A program made the translations under genes and the position numbers. From Thermoplasmata archaeon (GTDB taxonomy: Archaea; Thermoplasmatota; Thermoplasmata; UBA10834), in NCBI GenBank assembly GCA_021789945.1, contig JAJYIS010000009.1, positions 1 through 33,065 of the forward strand: 33,065 bases of DNA. The letters are read 5' to 3'. How positions within the stretch are numbered: the first letter of the stretch is position 1; each line of letters begins with the position of its first letter. Below are positions 1-6,926 of the stretch, piece by piece. The notes under the pieces are model-generated. The model worked only from the letters and a program-made list of their open reading frames with translations, was not told the DNA's origin and did no database searches.

Positions 1-2278
1 GTACGATGAGGTCAGCGCGCCCGTCGCCCGTCATGTCCTTGAGGTCTATCTGCGAGATCGTGCCGGTCCAATGGTTCACTGACGGGTTGAACACCCATCC
101 GTGGGAGCCGTATGTATTGTTGTATATCACGATCTGGCCGTTCGAGTTGGAGTACGCGAAGTCCAGGACCCCGTCCCCGTTGACATCGCCGAAGGCTATC
201 CAAGTTACTGGATAGAGCATGCCATCGGGCCGGTAGATGGTCGAGGCTGGCTGCCATGAGCCGTAGTTGCCCGGGGTGTTCTCGAACACGACGAGCGAGT
301 TGGTGGCCGGCGTCGTGGGTCCCGCTTGGCCCATCAGGATGTCCTTGCCGCCGTCGCCGTCGATGTCGCCAACCGCCATCGCGGATATCGTGTAATCGAT
401 GCACGCGCTCGGAGAGTTCTCATAGTACCACAGGGCATGGCTCGTGAAGAAGTTGTTGTTCTGGACGTAGTACGGGTAATATCTCGTGATGAAGTTCGCA
501 TTGCCCGTCGAGAGGCCGTCCGTGCCCACGAAGAAGTCCGACCTCCCGGCAGCTCCCTTTATCCAGATCTGCTGGGAGAGGGTGTAGATCCCCTCGTTCG
601 AATCGTTGAGCTTCGAGAGGTAGAGGGTATAGGAGTTCGTGCCTGGCAGCCACTGGTTGCCGTTGTTCAACCTCAAGGCGATCGTGAAGTTGTACCTGTA
701 GCCGTCCAGCGTCCTGACCTTCGAGATCATCGAGCCGGCTGGCGGCGTGCCGTACAGCTCCGAGGCGCCGCTCAGGTCTGCTATCCTTACCTGCCCGATG
801 GTCGGGGAGAAACTGTCGGTGTCCTGCACCACGACGGCCACATAGACGGTGTTGCTGCTCGCTGACGAGACGTCGAAGGCGGCGTCCTTGGATGTGCCCC
901 ACGGCGTGCCCGAAGGAGACACCCAGCCGCCCTTGTAGAGCTGGATCGACGGAAGGGTCATCTGCGGCGCGCCGACCTGGTTCACGAGGATCATCTGGTA
1001 CGCCTGGAAGCTTACAGGGGTGCCGCCCGTCATAGGCTGGTTCATGAACGCCATACTCACAGTATAGGCGCTCGGCGGGAGGTCCGTCGTGTCGAAGACG
1101 CACTCGTAGACGAAGGCGTTCCCGCCGGCCCCGATCTGGTAGAATGGAGCTGATGGGGTGCTGTTGCTCCCCGCTGGGAAACTCGGCGTGAAGCTTGTGC
1201 CCGTTCTCGTGTCGGTTATCGAGAGGGTGTTGACGCCGTTGAGGTTGTTTATGCTCAGGCTCGCGAATCTGACGAATATCTTGGAGTCCTTCCAGAAGGT
1301 GGTCGTCGGGGAGTTCGTATCCGCGGTCCCGGTCGCGTTCCCGTTGGCGTCGATGAGTTCCTTGTAGAAGCCGAACCCGTGGCCGAGGACCGAGCTGACA
1401 TATGTCAGATAGAGCGGCAGTCCGTTGGTCTCCGGCCCGAACGGGTTGCTTGGATAGTACTTGACGTCGGACGGCAGCACGGTCACGTGCAGGATGTATG
1501 TGGAGATCGCCTCGTGTCCGGCGTCGTCACTTGCATGGATGATAATCACGGCTCCGTCAACCGCCGTCGCGTTCAGGACCCTGTTGAAGTTCCAGCTGAA
1601 CAGGCCGTTGTCGTTCGCGTCCCATGCCCTGTGGGCGCCGTTAGAGCCATCTATGTTCACCGCGGAGGCGTCTATCCAAACGTTGTTCACGTTCAGGTCG
1701 CCGTCTGGGTCTTCGATTTGGGCGTAGAAGGTGAACGTGTCATTGATCTTGACTGGGTCGATGGTGGCCGTGTCGGGGTACGCGTCGACATACCTCTGAA
1801 GTATGTTCGGCGGGTTGCCCTTCAGCCCGCCCGTGACCTGGCTCGTCCAGATCGCGATGTTCTTGGCCATGTCGACCACGGTCACGACGATGCTGCTCGA
1901 GGAGCTCGTCCCGTCAATCCTGTGCGTCCACGACCTGCCGGTGCTCCACAGGGTGCCGTTGAAGTTGGCGCCATCGCTCGGGCTATAGGCGAAGTTCGTC
2001 CCATCCCTGTTGATGATGATCTTGACCTTCGAGACGTCGAGAGCCTGCCCCCCGGCATGTACCAGCGTCAGGTTGGCATGCTGGTAGTTGCCCGTGAAGG
2101 ACACGGTCGCCGAGAAGTCTGCCTTGGTGGTCTGCTGGGGCACCGGTATCTGCTGCACGAAGGCGACGATTCCGCTGAACAACACTACGGTTATCATGAG
2201 AATCATGATGTTGCCGATGACCTCGGATACACCACCCTTGTCTTCCCACGACTTCTTCGTTCGAGATTCGAAATCCAT
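1..2278 (-). CDS. Pilin-like membrane-anchored protein with FG-GAP/VCBS repeats (partial, C-terminus beyond window)
   Basis: The reading frame is open from an ATG at 2278 to the window edge (about 759 residues), so it is missing from the ORF track. The N-terminus (charged stretch, then GGVSEVIGNIMILMITVV) resembles archaeal type IV pilin class III leaders, with one hydrophobic segment at about residues 16-40; cleavage by a prepilin peptidase before this segment is inferred. The middle is rich in Asn/Thr/Ser and beta-type sequence, typical of extracellular domains. Near the edge three calcium-binding-like motifs occur (GDIDGDGGKD, GDVNGDGVLD, DMTGDGRAD), the signature of FG-GAP/VCBS beta-propeller blades. 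The start is supported by GGAGG about 10 bases upstream and a TATA box at 2345-2352. The role is probably surface adhesion or an extracellular structure; the substrate is unknown. The gene is far longer than ordinary pilins. Confidence 0.85.
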   Translation of the reverse strand, partial: MDFESRTKKSWEDKGGVSEVIGNIMILMITVVLFSGIVAFVQQIPVPQQTTKADFSATVSFTGNYQHANLTLVHAGGQALDVSKVKIIINRDGTNFAYSPSDGANFNGTLWSTGRSWTHRIDGTSSSSSIVVTVVDMAKNIAIWTSQVTGGLKGNPPNILQRYVDAYPDTATIDPVKINDTFTFYAQIEDPDGDLNVNNVWIDASAVNIDGSNGAHRAWDANDNGLFSWNFNRVLNATAVDGAVIIIHASDDAGHEAISTYILHVTVLPSDVKYYPSNPFGPETNGLPLYLTYVSSVLGHGFGFYKELIDANGNATGTADTNSPTTTFWKDSKIFVRFASLSINNLNGVNTLSITDTRTGTSFTPSFPAGSNSTPSAPFYQIGAGGNAFVYECVFDTTDLPPSAYTVSMAFMNQPMTGGTPVSFQAYQMILVNQVGAPQMTLPSIQLYKGGWVSPSGTPWGTSKDAAFDVSSASSNTVYVAVVVQDTDSFSPTIGQVRIADLSGASELYGTPPAGSMISKVRTLDGYRYNFTIALRLNNGNQWLPGTNSYTLYLSKLNDSNEGIYTLSQQIWIKGAAGRSDFFVGTDGLSTGNANFITRYYPYYVQNNNFFTSHALWYYENSPSACIDYTISAMAVGDIDGDGGKDILMGQAGPTTPATNSLVVFENTPGNYGSWQPASTIYRPDGMLYPVTWIAFGDVNGDGVLDFAYSNSNGQIVIYNNTYGSHGWVFNPSVNHWTGTISQIDLKDMTGDGRADLIV

Positions 2279-2322
2279 AATTATCTATCCTCCGGGGGGT
2301 GGATAGAACTCTCAGTCTCTGA

Positions 2323-2342
2323 CTCGAATCAAGGGATTCGAG
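2323..2342. promoter_or_regulatory. Perfect 8-4-8 inverted repeat between TATA box and start: candidate operator
   Basis: CTCGAATC-AAGG-GATTCGAG is a perfect dyad lying directly downstream of the minus-strand TATA box and ending at the predicted transcription start. Position fits a repressor operator. It could also form an RNA hairpin at the 5' end if transcription begins slightly upstream. Confidence 0.5.
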
Positions 2343-2344
2343 CG

Positions 2345-2352
2345 TATATAAA
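2345..2352 (-). promoter_or_regulatory. TATA box of the pilin-like gene
   Basis: Reads TTTATATA on the minus strand. Its centre is about 70 bases upstream of the ATG at 2278, predicting transcription start near 2322 and a leader of about 44 bases that contains GGAGG. Inferred from sequence pattern only. Confidence 0.6.
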
Positions 2353-2435
2353 CATGTTGAGGTCATTACCAACTACCAGTCGAGCCTGGTCTGGGAGCCC
2401 GTCCCCGAGGACGCCGCGCGGAAAAGCCATCACGG

Positions 2436-2443
2436 TTATATAA
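2436..2443 (+). promoter_or_regulatory. TATA box of the wHTH-STAND gene
   Basis: TTATATAA is centred about 27 bases upstream of the ATG at 2467, which places the transcription start at or next to the start codon. No Shine-Dalgarno sequence is visible, so the mRNA is probably leaderless. Confidence 0.6.
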
Positions 2444-2466
2444 GCTCATGAGCATCCCAGCGACGT

Positions 2467-3600
2467 ATGCCTGAGGGTAGCCAGCTGAGCGTCAATGACA
2501 GGGTCATGATTCATCTCGCGAGGTTCGCGACCGACATCGCCCCCGAGGAGTACCCCGCCGAGATCACGCAGATGGGGATCGCCTCGGCGGTGGGCATATC
2601 GCGCACGCACGTCCCGCGCGCGGTGAAGCTGCTCGAGAAGGGTGGCTTGATAGCCGAGCTGACCGCGAGGGTGAAGGGGCACGAGCGGAGGATGAACGTG
2701 TACACCGTCACTGCGGAGGGCATGCGGAGGACCGAGGAGCTCTGGAAGGTGGTCCTCGAAGCGAGGTTCCCAGTGCTGACGAACGGCGAGACCTCGATGC
2801 TGACCGGAAAGGAGATAGAATCGGCGATCGGCAGGAAGAGGGCCTCGGCGGCGATATCCCAGATTCGCGAGGGCGTCGTTTCCATCGACGAGACCAGAAG
2901 GGCTCCCACAAGGGAGCTGGAGGGCGCACCGTCGGTCAGGGTGTTCTTCGGAAGGGACTCTGAGCTGGACTCGATGGAGGAGTTCCTGGAATCGGATTCG
3001 AGGACCCTTGTGGTTCTCGGCAACAAGGGGTACGGCATCAGCTCCCTCGTGCGCAAGTTCGTCGACGAGCAGGAGGATCAGAACGCCCTCTGGGTGCCGC
3101 TCTTCCCGGACATAACCGTGGAAGCCATCAAGAGGAAGCTGTCGGACTTCGGCAAGCGGGGCGGACACGCCCCCGTGCCCGCCGAGCAGGTCCTGGGAAC
3201 GAAGAACCTGCTGATAGTGTTCGACGACTACCATTCAGTCCGCGACGAGGTCGTGGAATTCTTCTCCACTCTCGTGGAGTCAAAGGGGGATGCGAAGATC
3301 ATCATCACCGCCCGGGAGGAGACCCCCGCGTACAACTGGTTCTATCACAAGAAGGAGGTCGACTCGAAGCTCGTTCGCGAGCTTCGCATCCGGGGTCTTG
3401 ACGAGGCGGCCGCGAAGCGGCTGCTCGGGAACGACAGAATCGAGCCGGACGCCCTCAAGAGGATCATGATGATATCGAGGGGCCAACCCTTCACGCTCAG
3501 GCTGCTCAGGGAGGGGGACCTCGAAGGGCTCAAGGCCAACACCGTCTTCACGGCGGAGGAGATCAGGTACATGCTGTACCTGAAGGACAAGAGCGCGTAG
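2467..3600 (+). CDS. Winged-helix regulator fused to a STAND/AAA-type ATPase domain
   Basis: The 377-residue protein starts with a winged-helix DNA-binding domain (about residues 8-100; ...GIASAVGISRTHVPRAVKLLEKGGLI is the helix-turn-helix). A nucleotide-binding domain follows: degenerate Walker A LGNKGYGISS near residue 184, Walker B LLIVFDD near 250, an IIITARE motif of the STAND/NB-ARC type, then LRIRGLDEAAAKRLL and a G-Q-P motif (SRGQPFTLRLL) near 345. The usual P-loop lysine position is Ile, so ATP hydrolysis may be weak or absent. It diverges from the pilin-like gene and is a plausible regulator of it, which is inference. The likely role is ligand- or nucleotide-gated transcription control; the ligand is unknown. 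Stop codon is TAG. Confidence 0.8.
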   Translation: MPEGSQLSVNDRVMIHLARFATDIAPEEYPAEITQMGIASAVGISRTHVPRAVKLLEKGGLIAELTARVKGHERRMNVYTVTAEGMRRTEELWKVVLEARFPVLTNGETSMLTGKEIESAIGRKRASAAISQIREGVVSIDETRRAPTRELEGAPSVRVFFGRDSELDSMEEFLESDSRTLVVLGNKGYGISSLVRKFVDEQEDQNALWVPLFPDITVEAIKRKLSDFGKRGGHAPVPAEQVLGTKNLLIVFDDYHSVRDEVVEFFSTLVESKGDAKIIITAREETPAYNWFYHKKEVDSKLVRELRIRGLDEAAAKRLLGNDRIEPDALKRIMMISRGQPFTLRLLREGDLEGLKANTVFTAEEIRYMLYLKDKSA

Positions 3601-3606
3601 CCGCTG

Positions 3607-4140
3607 TCACCACTCGATGCCTTTTCTCGCGCTCAGACCTTCCTTGTACGGATGCTTCCTCTCGTCGATGAAGGACACGTAGTCCGCGAAGTCCACGAAC
3701 TCCTGAGGAGCGTCCCTCCCCGTGAGGACGACTTCGATCCCGGGCCTCCTGGACCTGAGCACCGAGAGGACCGCGTCCGCGTCCACGAGGCCGAAGTGCA
3801 CGGCCACGTTCACCTCGTCCAGGATCAGGAGGTCGCAGTCGCGCCCGGCGAGAAACCTCCTTGCCAGTGCCATCGCGTCCGAGGAGCTCTTCCTGTCTTC
3901 CTCCGTTATCTTCTTGGGATTTACGAACCTGCCGGTGCCGAACTGATGCACCTGGACCTCGTCGATCCGCTTCAGGGCCACGACCTCCCCGGAAGTCATT
4001 CCCGTCTTCATGAACTGGATTACGCAGACCTTCAGGCCGTGCCCGGCCGCCCGGAGCGCTAGGCCGAACGCGGCCGTGGTCTTCCCCTTGCCGGGGCCGG
4101 TGAGGACGTGCACCCTCCCGAGGGCCTTGTCGGACTCCAT
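3607..4140 (-). CDS. cobO: Corrinoid (cob(I)alamin) adenosyltransferase, CobA/CobO/BtuR type
   Basis: The enzyme transfers the adenosyl group of ATP to Co(I) corrinoid to make the coenzyme B12 form, in the cytoplasm. The N-terminus carries the family P-loop GPGKGKTTAAFG (about residues 15-26), later VCVIQFMK, and the Walker B region CDLLILDEVNVAV, followed by the conserved LTGRDAP. The length of 177 residues is normal. The ORF track starts at 4518, but that extension overlaps the DUF835 gene in another frame; ATG at 4140 gives the family N-terminus. It is the last gene of the V4R-KaiC-DUF835 cluster, 38 bases after DUF835, and may be co-transcribed. Ends six bases from the convergent STAND gene. 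Confidence 0.93.
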   Translation of the reverse strand: MESDKALGRVHVLTGPGKGKTTAAFGLALRAAGHGLKVCVIQFMKTGMTSGEVVALKRIDEVQVHQFGTGRFVNPKKITEEDRKSSSDAMALARRFLAGRDCDLLILDEVNVAVHFGLVDADAVLSVLRSRRPGIEVVLTGRDAPQEFVDFADYVSFIDERKHPYKEGLSARKGIEW

Positions 4141-4178
4141 CGAACCACCGAAGGGACGAGCTACTAGAAAAGCAGGAG

Positions 4179-4700
4179 CTAGGCGTGGTCGTCGGGGGTC
4201 GAATACAACCTTCCCTGATCGCTTGGGAGCGTGAACTCCCGCTCGAGATATCCCATCTGCTGGCTGTCCATCGTGCGCGGGTCGATCGGGACGAGGAGGA
4301 ACGAGCCGGACATGGCGACCTCCTCGTTCGTTAGCTGTATCGTCTTCATGACCGGCCCGAAGCCGTTCTCCGTGACCAGGTATTCGATGCCGTCCAGGAG
4401 CACGGCCGAGCCCGGGTTCGCCTTGATGAAGTCGGCGATCGTGCCGTGGATCTTCATGAGACGGGTCGGCTCGAGGGTGATCACGCCCCCCACGGGCTTT
4501 GTGCTCTTGGCGATCCACATGACCGGGCAGTCGAGGCCGTAGGACTGCTGCACGCGGCTCGGGTGATTCCTAGAGATGACGAGTCCCCGCTTGCCCTCGG
4601 CCATGAGCGACTTGAAGGCGGCATACGCCCTCTCGACTCCCTTGTCCGTGAACAGGTATGAGCTGCCGCCCCGCAGACCCTGTTTGGGCTCGCCGTTCAT
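4179..4700 (-). CDS. DUF835 domain protein
   Basis: The 173-residue protein has the pattern of DUF835, a family common in Thermoplasmatota: GLVISRNHPSRVQQSYGLDCPVMWI, then VITLEPTRLMKIHGTIADFIKANPGSAVLLDGIEYLV, and a C-terminal LVPIDPRTM. No membrane segment or catalytic motif is apparent. The fold recalls the C-terminal half of KaiC/RAD55-type ATPases and the family often sits beside such genes, as here. It starts nine bases after the KaiC-like gene; GAGGT of its ribosome-binding site overlaps the KaiC stop codon, suggesting coupled translation. Molecular function is unknown; a role in signalling with the KaiC-like ATPase is inferred. Confidence 0.8.
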   Translation of the reverse strand: MNGEPKQGLRGGSSYLFTDKGVERAYAAFKSLMAEGKRGLVISRNHPSRVQQSYGLDCPVMWIAKSTKPVGGVITLEPTRLMKIHGTIADFIKANPGSAVLLDGIEYLVTENGFGPVMKTIQLTNEEVAMSGSFLLVPIDPRTMDSQQMGYLEREFTLPSDQGRLYSTPDDHA

Positions 4701-4709
4701 GGTCCGTAT

Positions 4710-5384
4710 CTACCTCAGGCCAGCCTGGACTGCGAGCCCCTCGTCGGTTATGTCGATGAGCTGCCGCCCGGTCGTGTGCTTCGTCCCTCTCATCTTCAGG
4801 ACCTCGAGGAACTTCCGCCTGACCTTCTCCTCCTCGGGGTAGGAGAGCATGATGACGCCATCGACCATGTACGACTCCTGGCTGTGGGAGATGTCGTCGT
4901 AGGACAGCTCAGCGGTCACGAGGGTCACGCACTCGAACGCCTTGAGGTACGCGAACAGCTCGTGCATGAACTCCCTGGTCTCGCCCCTCCACTGCAGCAT
5001 GTCGGTCATCGGCGTGATGGGGTCGATGGCAATCCTGTTGGGCTGGAACTGCTCGATGTTCTTCTTGATGATGTTCAGCATGTCGCTCGGGTTCTTCAGC
5101 AGGGTCGGCCCGATGTCGATGAAGCTCACCACGCCCTTCTCGACCAGGCCCTGATCGTAGAACGTGAACGAGGACAGGAACTTCTGGACCAGCCACTGGG
5201 GCTCCGAGATCGCAGTGATGTAGAGCCCCTTCTCGCCCTGGCGCGCCCCGTGGAACAGGCTCTGGACGGCCAGCGTGGTCTTCCCTGTACCCGGCTCCCC
5301 CGCCACAAGTATGGCGGACGGGAACGGATAGCCCCCTTGGAGCATCCCGTCCAGTCCTGGGATGCCCGTGGTCTTCCTGGCCAT
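4710..5384 (-). CDS. KaiC/RAD55-like single-domain RecA-family ATPase
   Basis: The 224-residue protein begins TGIPGLDGMLQGGYP, the typical KaiC/GvpD/RAD55 entry, then Walker A GEPGTGKTT (about residues 29-37), a LYITAISEP segment, Walker B RIAIDPIT ending at Asp121 region, and YMVDGVIMLSYPEEEKVRRKFLEVLKMRGTKHT near the end, matching the KaiC C-terminal strand and substrate loop. Only one ATPase domain is present, unlike the two of cyanobacterial KaiC. ATG at 5384 is chosen over the longer track ORF because it has GGAGGTG seven bases upstream and follows the V4R stop by one base. Such proteins usually act as ATP-dependent signalling switches; the partner here is probably the V4R protein. Confidence 0.88.
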   Translation of the reverse strand: MARKTTGIPGLDGMLQGGYPFPSAILVAGEPGTGKTTLAVQSLFHGARQGEKGLYITAISEPQWLVQKFLSSFTFYDQGLVEKGVVSFIDIGPTLLKNPSDMLNIIKKNIEQFQPNRIAIDPITPMTDMLQWRGETREFMHELFAYLKAFECVTLVTAELSYDDISHSQESYMVDGVIMLSYPEEEKVRRKFLEVLKMRGTKHTTGRQLIDITDEGLAVQAGLR

Positions 5385-5385
5385 C

Positions 5386-5793
5386 TCACAGCACCTCCGT
5401 GTCGATGACGAAGACGCACTTGTCATCGCCCTTAGAGACGCATCTGCGCTCGTGGCAGTAGACATCCTTGCCTGTCCGCTCCTCGAACACCTTCGCGAGG
5501 ATCCCCCTCAGCATGTGGCATGTCGGAGAGTCGGAGTTTGACGCCTCGATGGACCCAATGACCGATATCGTGTCCCCCTCGAAGATGACATCGGTGGCCC
5601 AGCCCTCCTTGATGATTGCCTCCCTGACCTTGTTAAGGTCCTTGCCCGCCGATTTGATGAGCCGGTCGCCCATTATTCGGCCGCTCCTGTAGAACATGCC
5701 GTGCGACGCGAACGTCATGACGGTCTCGTACAGCTTCTTTATCTCAACGAGCTCCTCCTTGCGCATCTTGATAGAACGCTCAAGTTGCTCCAT
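5386..5793 (-). CDS. V4R (4-vinyl reductase) domain sensor protein
   Basis: The 135-residue protein matches the V4R small-molecule-binding fold (related to Bet3 and H-NOX-like domains): an N-terminal helix (MEQLERSIKMRKEELVEIKKLYE), GMFYRSGRIMGDRLIKSAG, and the C-terminal Cys cluster TCHMLRGIL ... YCHERRCVSKGDDKCVFVI (Cys92, 113, 118, 126), which could bind metal or cofactor. The track ORF starts at 5892, but a TATA box lies inside that extension at 5841-5848, so ATG 5793 with GGTGG upstream is preferred. It is the first gene of the cluster with the KaiC-like ATPase and DUF835 protein and is the likely input domain. The ligand is not known. Confidence 0.82.
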   Translation of the reverse strand: MEQLERSIKMRKEELVEIKKLYETVMTFASHGMFYRSGRIMGDRLIKSAGKDLNKVREAIIKEGWATDVIFEGDTISVIGSIEASNSDSPTCHMLRGILAKVFEERTGKDVYCHERRCVSKGDDKCVFVIDTEVL

Positions 5794-5840
5794 GTGGACC
5801 ACCGGGTACTTGGGGGTTGCATCTATCTGTAAGTCAAGTC

Positions 5841-5848
5841 TTATAACT
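5841..5848 (-). promoter_or_regulatory. TATA box of the V4R-KaiC-DUF835 cluster
   Basis: On the minus strand AAGTTATAA is centred about 50 bases before the ATG at 5793, predicting a start near 5818 and a leader of about 25 bases with GGTGG. Since TTATAA is self-complementary it might also serve the divergent CYTH gene. Confidence 0.5.
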
Positions 5849-5915
5849 TTTGGTCTGGGTCCAGCACGCCAACTGACTGGAGCTGAACACATTCATCTAC
5901 TGCTAGCTTCTACAG

Positions 5916-6464
5916 GTGCCCGTGCTCGAGGTAGAGTCGAAGTACCGGTCCCCGGGGAACGACAAGGTCGAGAAGGCCTTGATCAAGTTGGGCGCGAGGA
6001 AGATCTCCGACGAGGCGATCGAGGACATCTACTTCGCCCACCCTGCGAGGGACTTCGGGAAGACCGACGAGGCCCTCCGCCTGCGCAGGAAAGGGGACGG
6101 CGCAGAGCTGAGCTACAAGGGCCCGAGGATGATCGTGGACAAGTCGAAGGCCCGCGAGGAGATCAACCTCCGCGTGGACGATCCGCTGACGGCCCAGAGG
6201 ATAGTCGAGCGCTTGGGGTTCAAGGAGTTCTGCACCATCAGGAAGAAGCGGATGAGTTACCTGCTGGACAAGCTCAGGGTCGACGTGGACGATGTCGCGG
6301 GCCTGGGCGAGTTCGTCGAGCTCGAGGTCCTGACCGAATCCCCCGAGAGGACCGCCCAGCTGTTCGAAACGGCGACCGCGGAACTCTCGCTGGAGAAGTT
6401 GGAGCCGAGGACGTATCTCGAGATGATGCTCGAGACCCAAGGCTCGCAGAAGCACAGGGACTGA
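5916..6464 (+). CDS. cyaB: CYTH domain protein (class IV adenylate cyclase CyaB / thiamine triphosphatase-like)
   Basis: A 182-residue single CYTH domain. The N-terminal ExExK signature is present (EVESKY), followed by YFAHP, ALRLRRKGDGAELSYKGPR, EINLRVDD, IRKKRMSYLLDKLRVDVDDVAGLGEFVELEV, which supply the alternating Arg/Lys and Glu/Asp residues lining the triphosphate tunnel. Family members act on triphosphates with divalent metal: archaeal and bacterial CyaB make cAMP from ATP, others hydrolyse thiamine triphosphate or inorganic triphosphate; sequence alone does not decide. The start codon is GTG at 5916. The gene is divergent from the V4R cluster and converges on the small gene at 6513. 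Confidence 0.9.
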   Translation: MPVLEVESKYRSPGNDKVEKALIKLGARKISDEAIEDIYFAHPARDFGKTDEALRLRRKGDGAELSYKGPRMIVDKSKAREEINLRVDDPLTAQRIVERLGFKEFCTIRKKRMSYLLDKLRVDVDDVAGLGEFVELEVLTESPERTAQLFETATAELSLEKLEPRTYLEMMLETQGSQKHRD

Positions 6465-6475
6465 AAAACACTTGG

Positions 6476-6497
6476 CGGCCGACCCTCCAGTCGGCCG
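6476..6497. terminator. Perfect hairpin between convergent genes, possible bidirectional terminator
   Basis: CGGCCGAC-CCTCCA-GTCGGCCG forms an 8-bp GC-rich stem with a 6-base loop in the 48-base gap between the stops at 6464 and 6513. No T-run follows. Archaeal termination usually relies on T-runs, so the terminator role is tentative. Confidence 0.4.
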
Positions 6498-6512
6498 TGT
6501 CACCATGCCAGC

Positions 6513-6761
6513 TCAGAGCTTGTTGATCTTTTCCGTCACGAACGCCTTGATGTTGGGGTCGTCCGGGATGGTGATGGACTTCTTGTACTTCTCGCTCCCG
6601 TCTGGCAGGTAGTAGCCTCTGGACACTGAGATGAACTCGCTGTCACCCTCCTCAGTGATCGCCTTCTTCCGAGCGACCTCCAGGAAATTGTTCTTCCCAA
6701 ACGGTATTTTCTCCGAGCTCAACGTTTCAAAACGCACCTTCGTCTCCTTCTCATCATCCAT
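6513..6761 (-). CDS. Small basic conserved-looking protein, possibly PC4/YdbC-like
   Basis: I do not firmly recognise this 82-residue protein. It is rich in Lys and Glu, with KIPFGKNNFLEVARKKAI and a SRGYYLPDGSEKYKKSITIPDD segment that recalls the PC4-like single-stranded nucleic acid-binding fold (beta strands then a C-terminal helix IKAFVTEKINKL); this resemblance is weak. No membrane segment. The start ATG at 6761 is preferred over the track start at 6803 because GGAGG lies seven bases upstream and the promoter TATA box (6806-6813) overlaps the longer form. Monocistronic. Confidence 0.75.
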   Translation of the reverse strand: MDDEKETKVRFETLSSEKIPFGKNNFLEVARKKAITEEGDSEFISVSRGYYLPDGSEKYKKSITIPDDPNIKAFVTEKINKL

Positions 6762-6805
6762 TTGGTTGCCTCCGTGCAGTAGGCATCTCTCCAATATTGT
6801 CATTT

Positions 6806-6813
6806 AATATAAA
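6806..6813 (-). promoter_or_regulatory. TATA box of the small basic protein gene
   Basis: TTTATATT on the minus strand, centred about 48 bases before ATG 6761; predicts a start near 6783 and a 22-base leader containing GGAGG. Confidence 0.55.
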
Positions 6814-6893
6814 CGTTCGTTGGAAAACCTGCATTCCCGCCACAAACCATCACCAATCTGGATGCGTAGAGGCCGAACTTGTCGCACGATAGG

Positions 6894-6901
6894 ATAATAT
6901 A
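6894..6901 (+). promoter_or_regulatory. TATA box of the CPBP protease gene
   Basis: ATAATATA centred about 29 bases upstream of the GTG at 6927; predicts a leaderless or near-leaderless message. Confidence 0.5.
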
Positions 6902-6926
6902 GAGACGATGATGGTAAGCGCGCTCC

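Noticed and set aside
1379-2443. 354-residue plus-strand ORF
   Set aside because: It is antisense to the open minus-strand pilin-like frame; its protein is Val/Arg/Asp-rich shadow sequence without any domain.
3607-4518. 303-residue version of the adenosyltransferase
   Set aside because: The N-terminal third is out-of-frame sequence overlapping the DUF835 gene; the family start is at 4140.
5794-5892. N-terminal extension of the V4R protein
   Set aside because: A TATA box lies inside it and a ribosome-binding site precedes ATG 5793.
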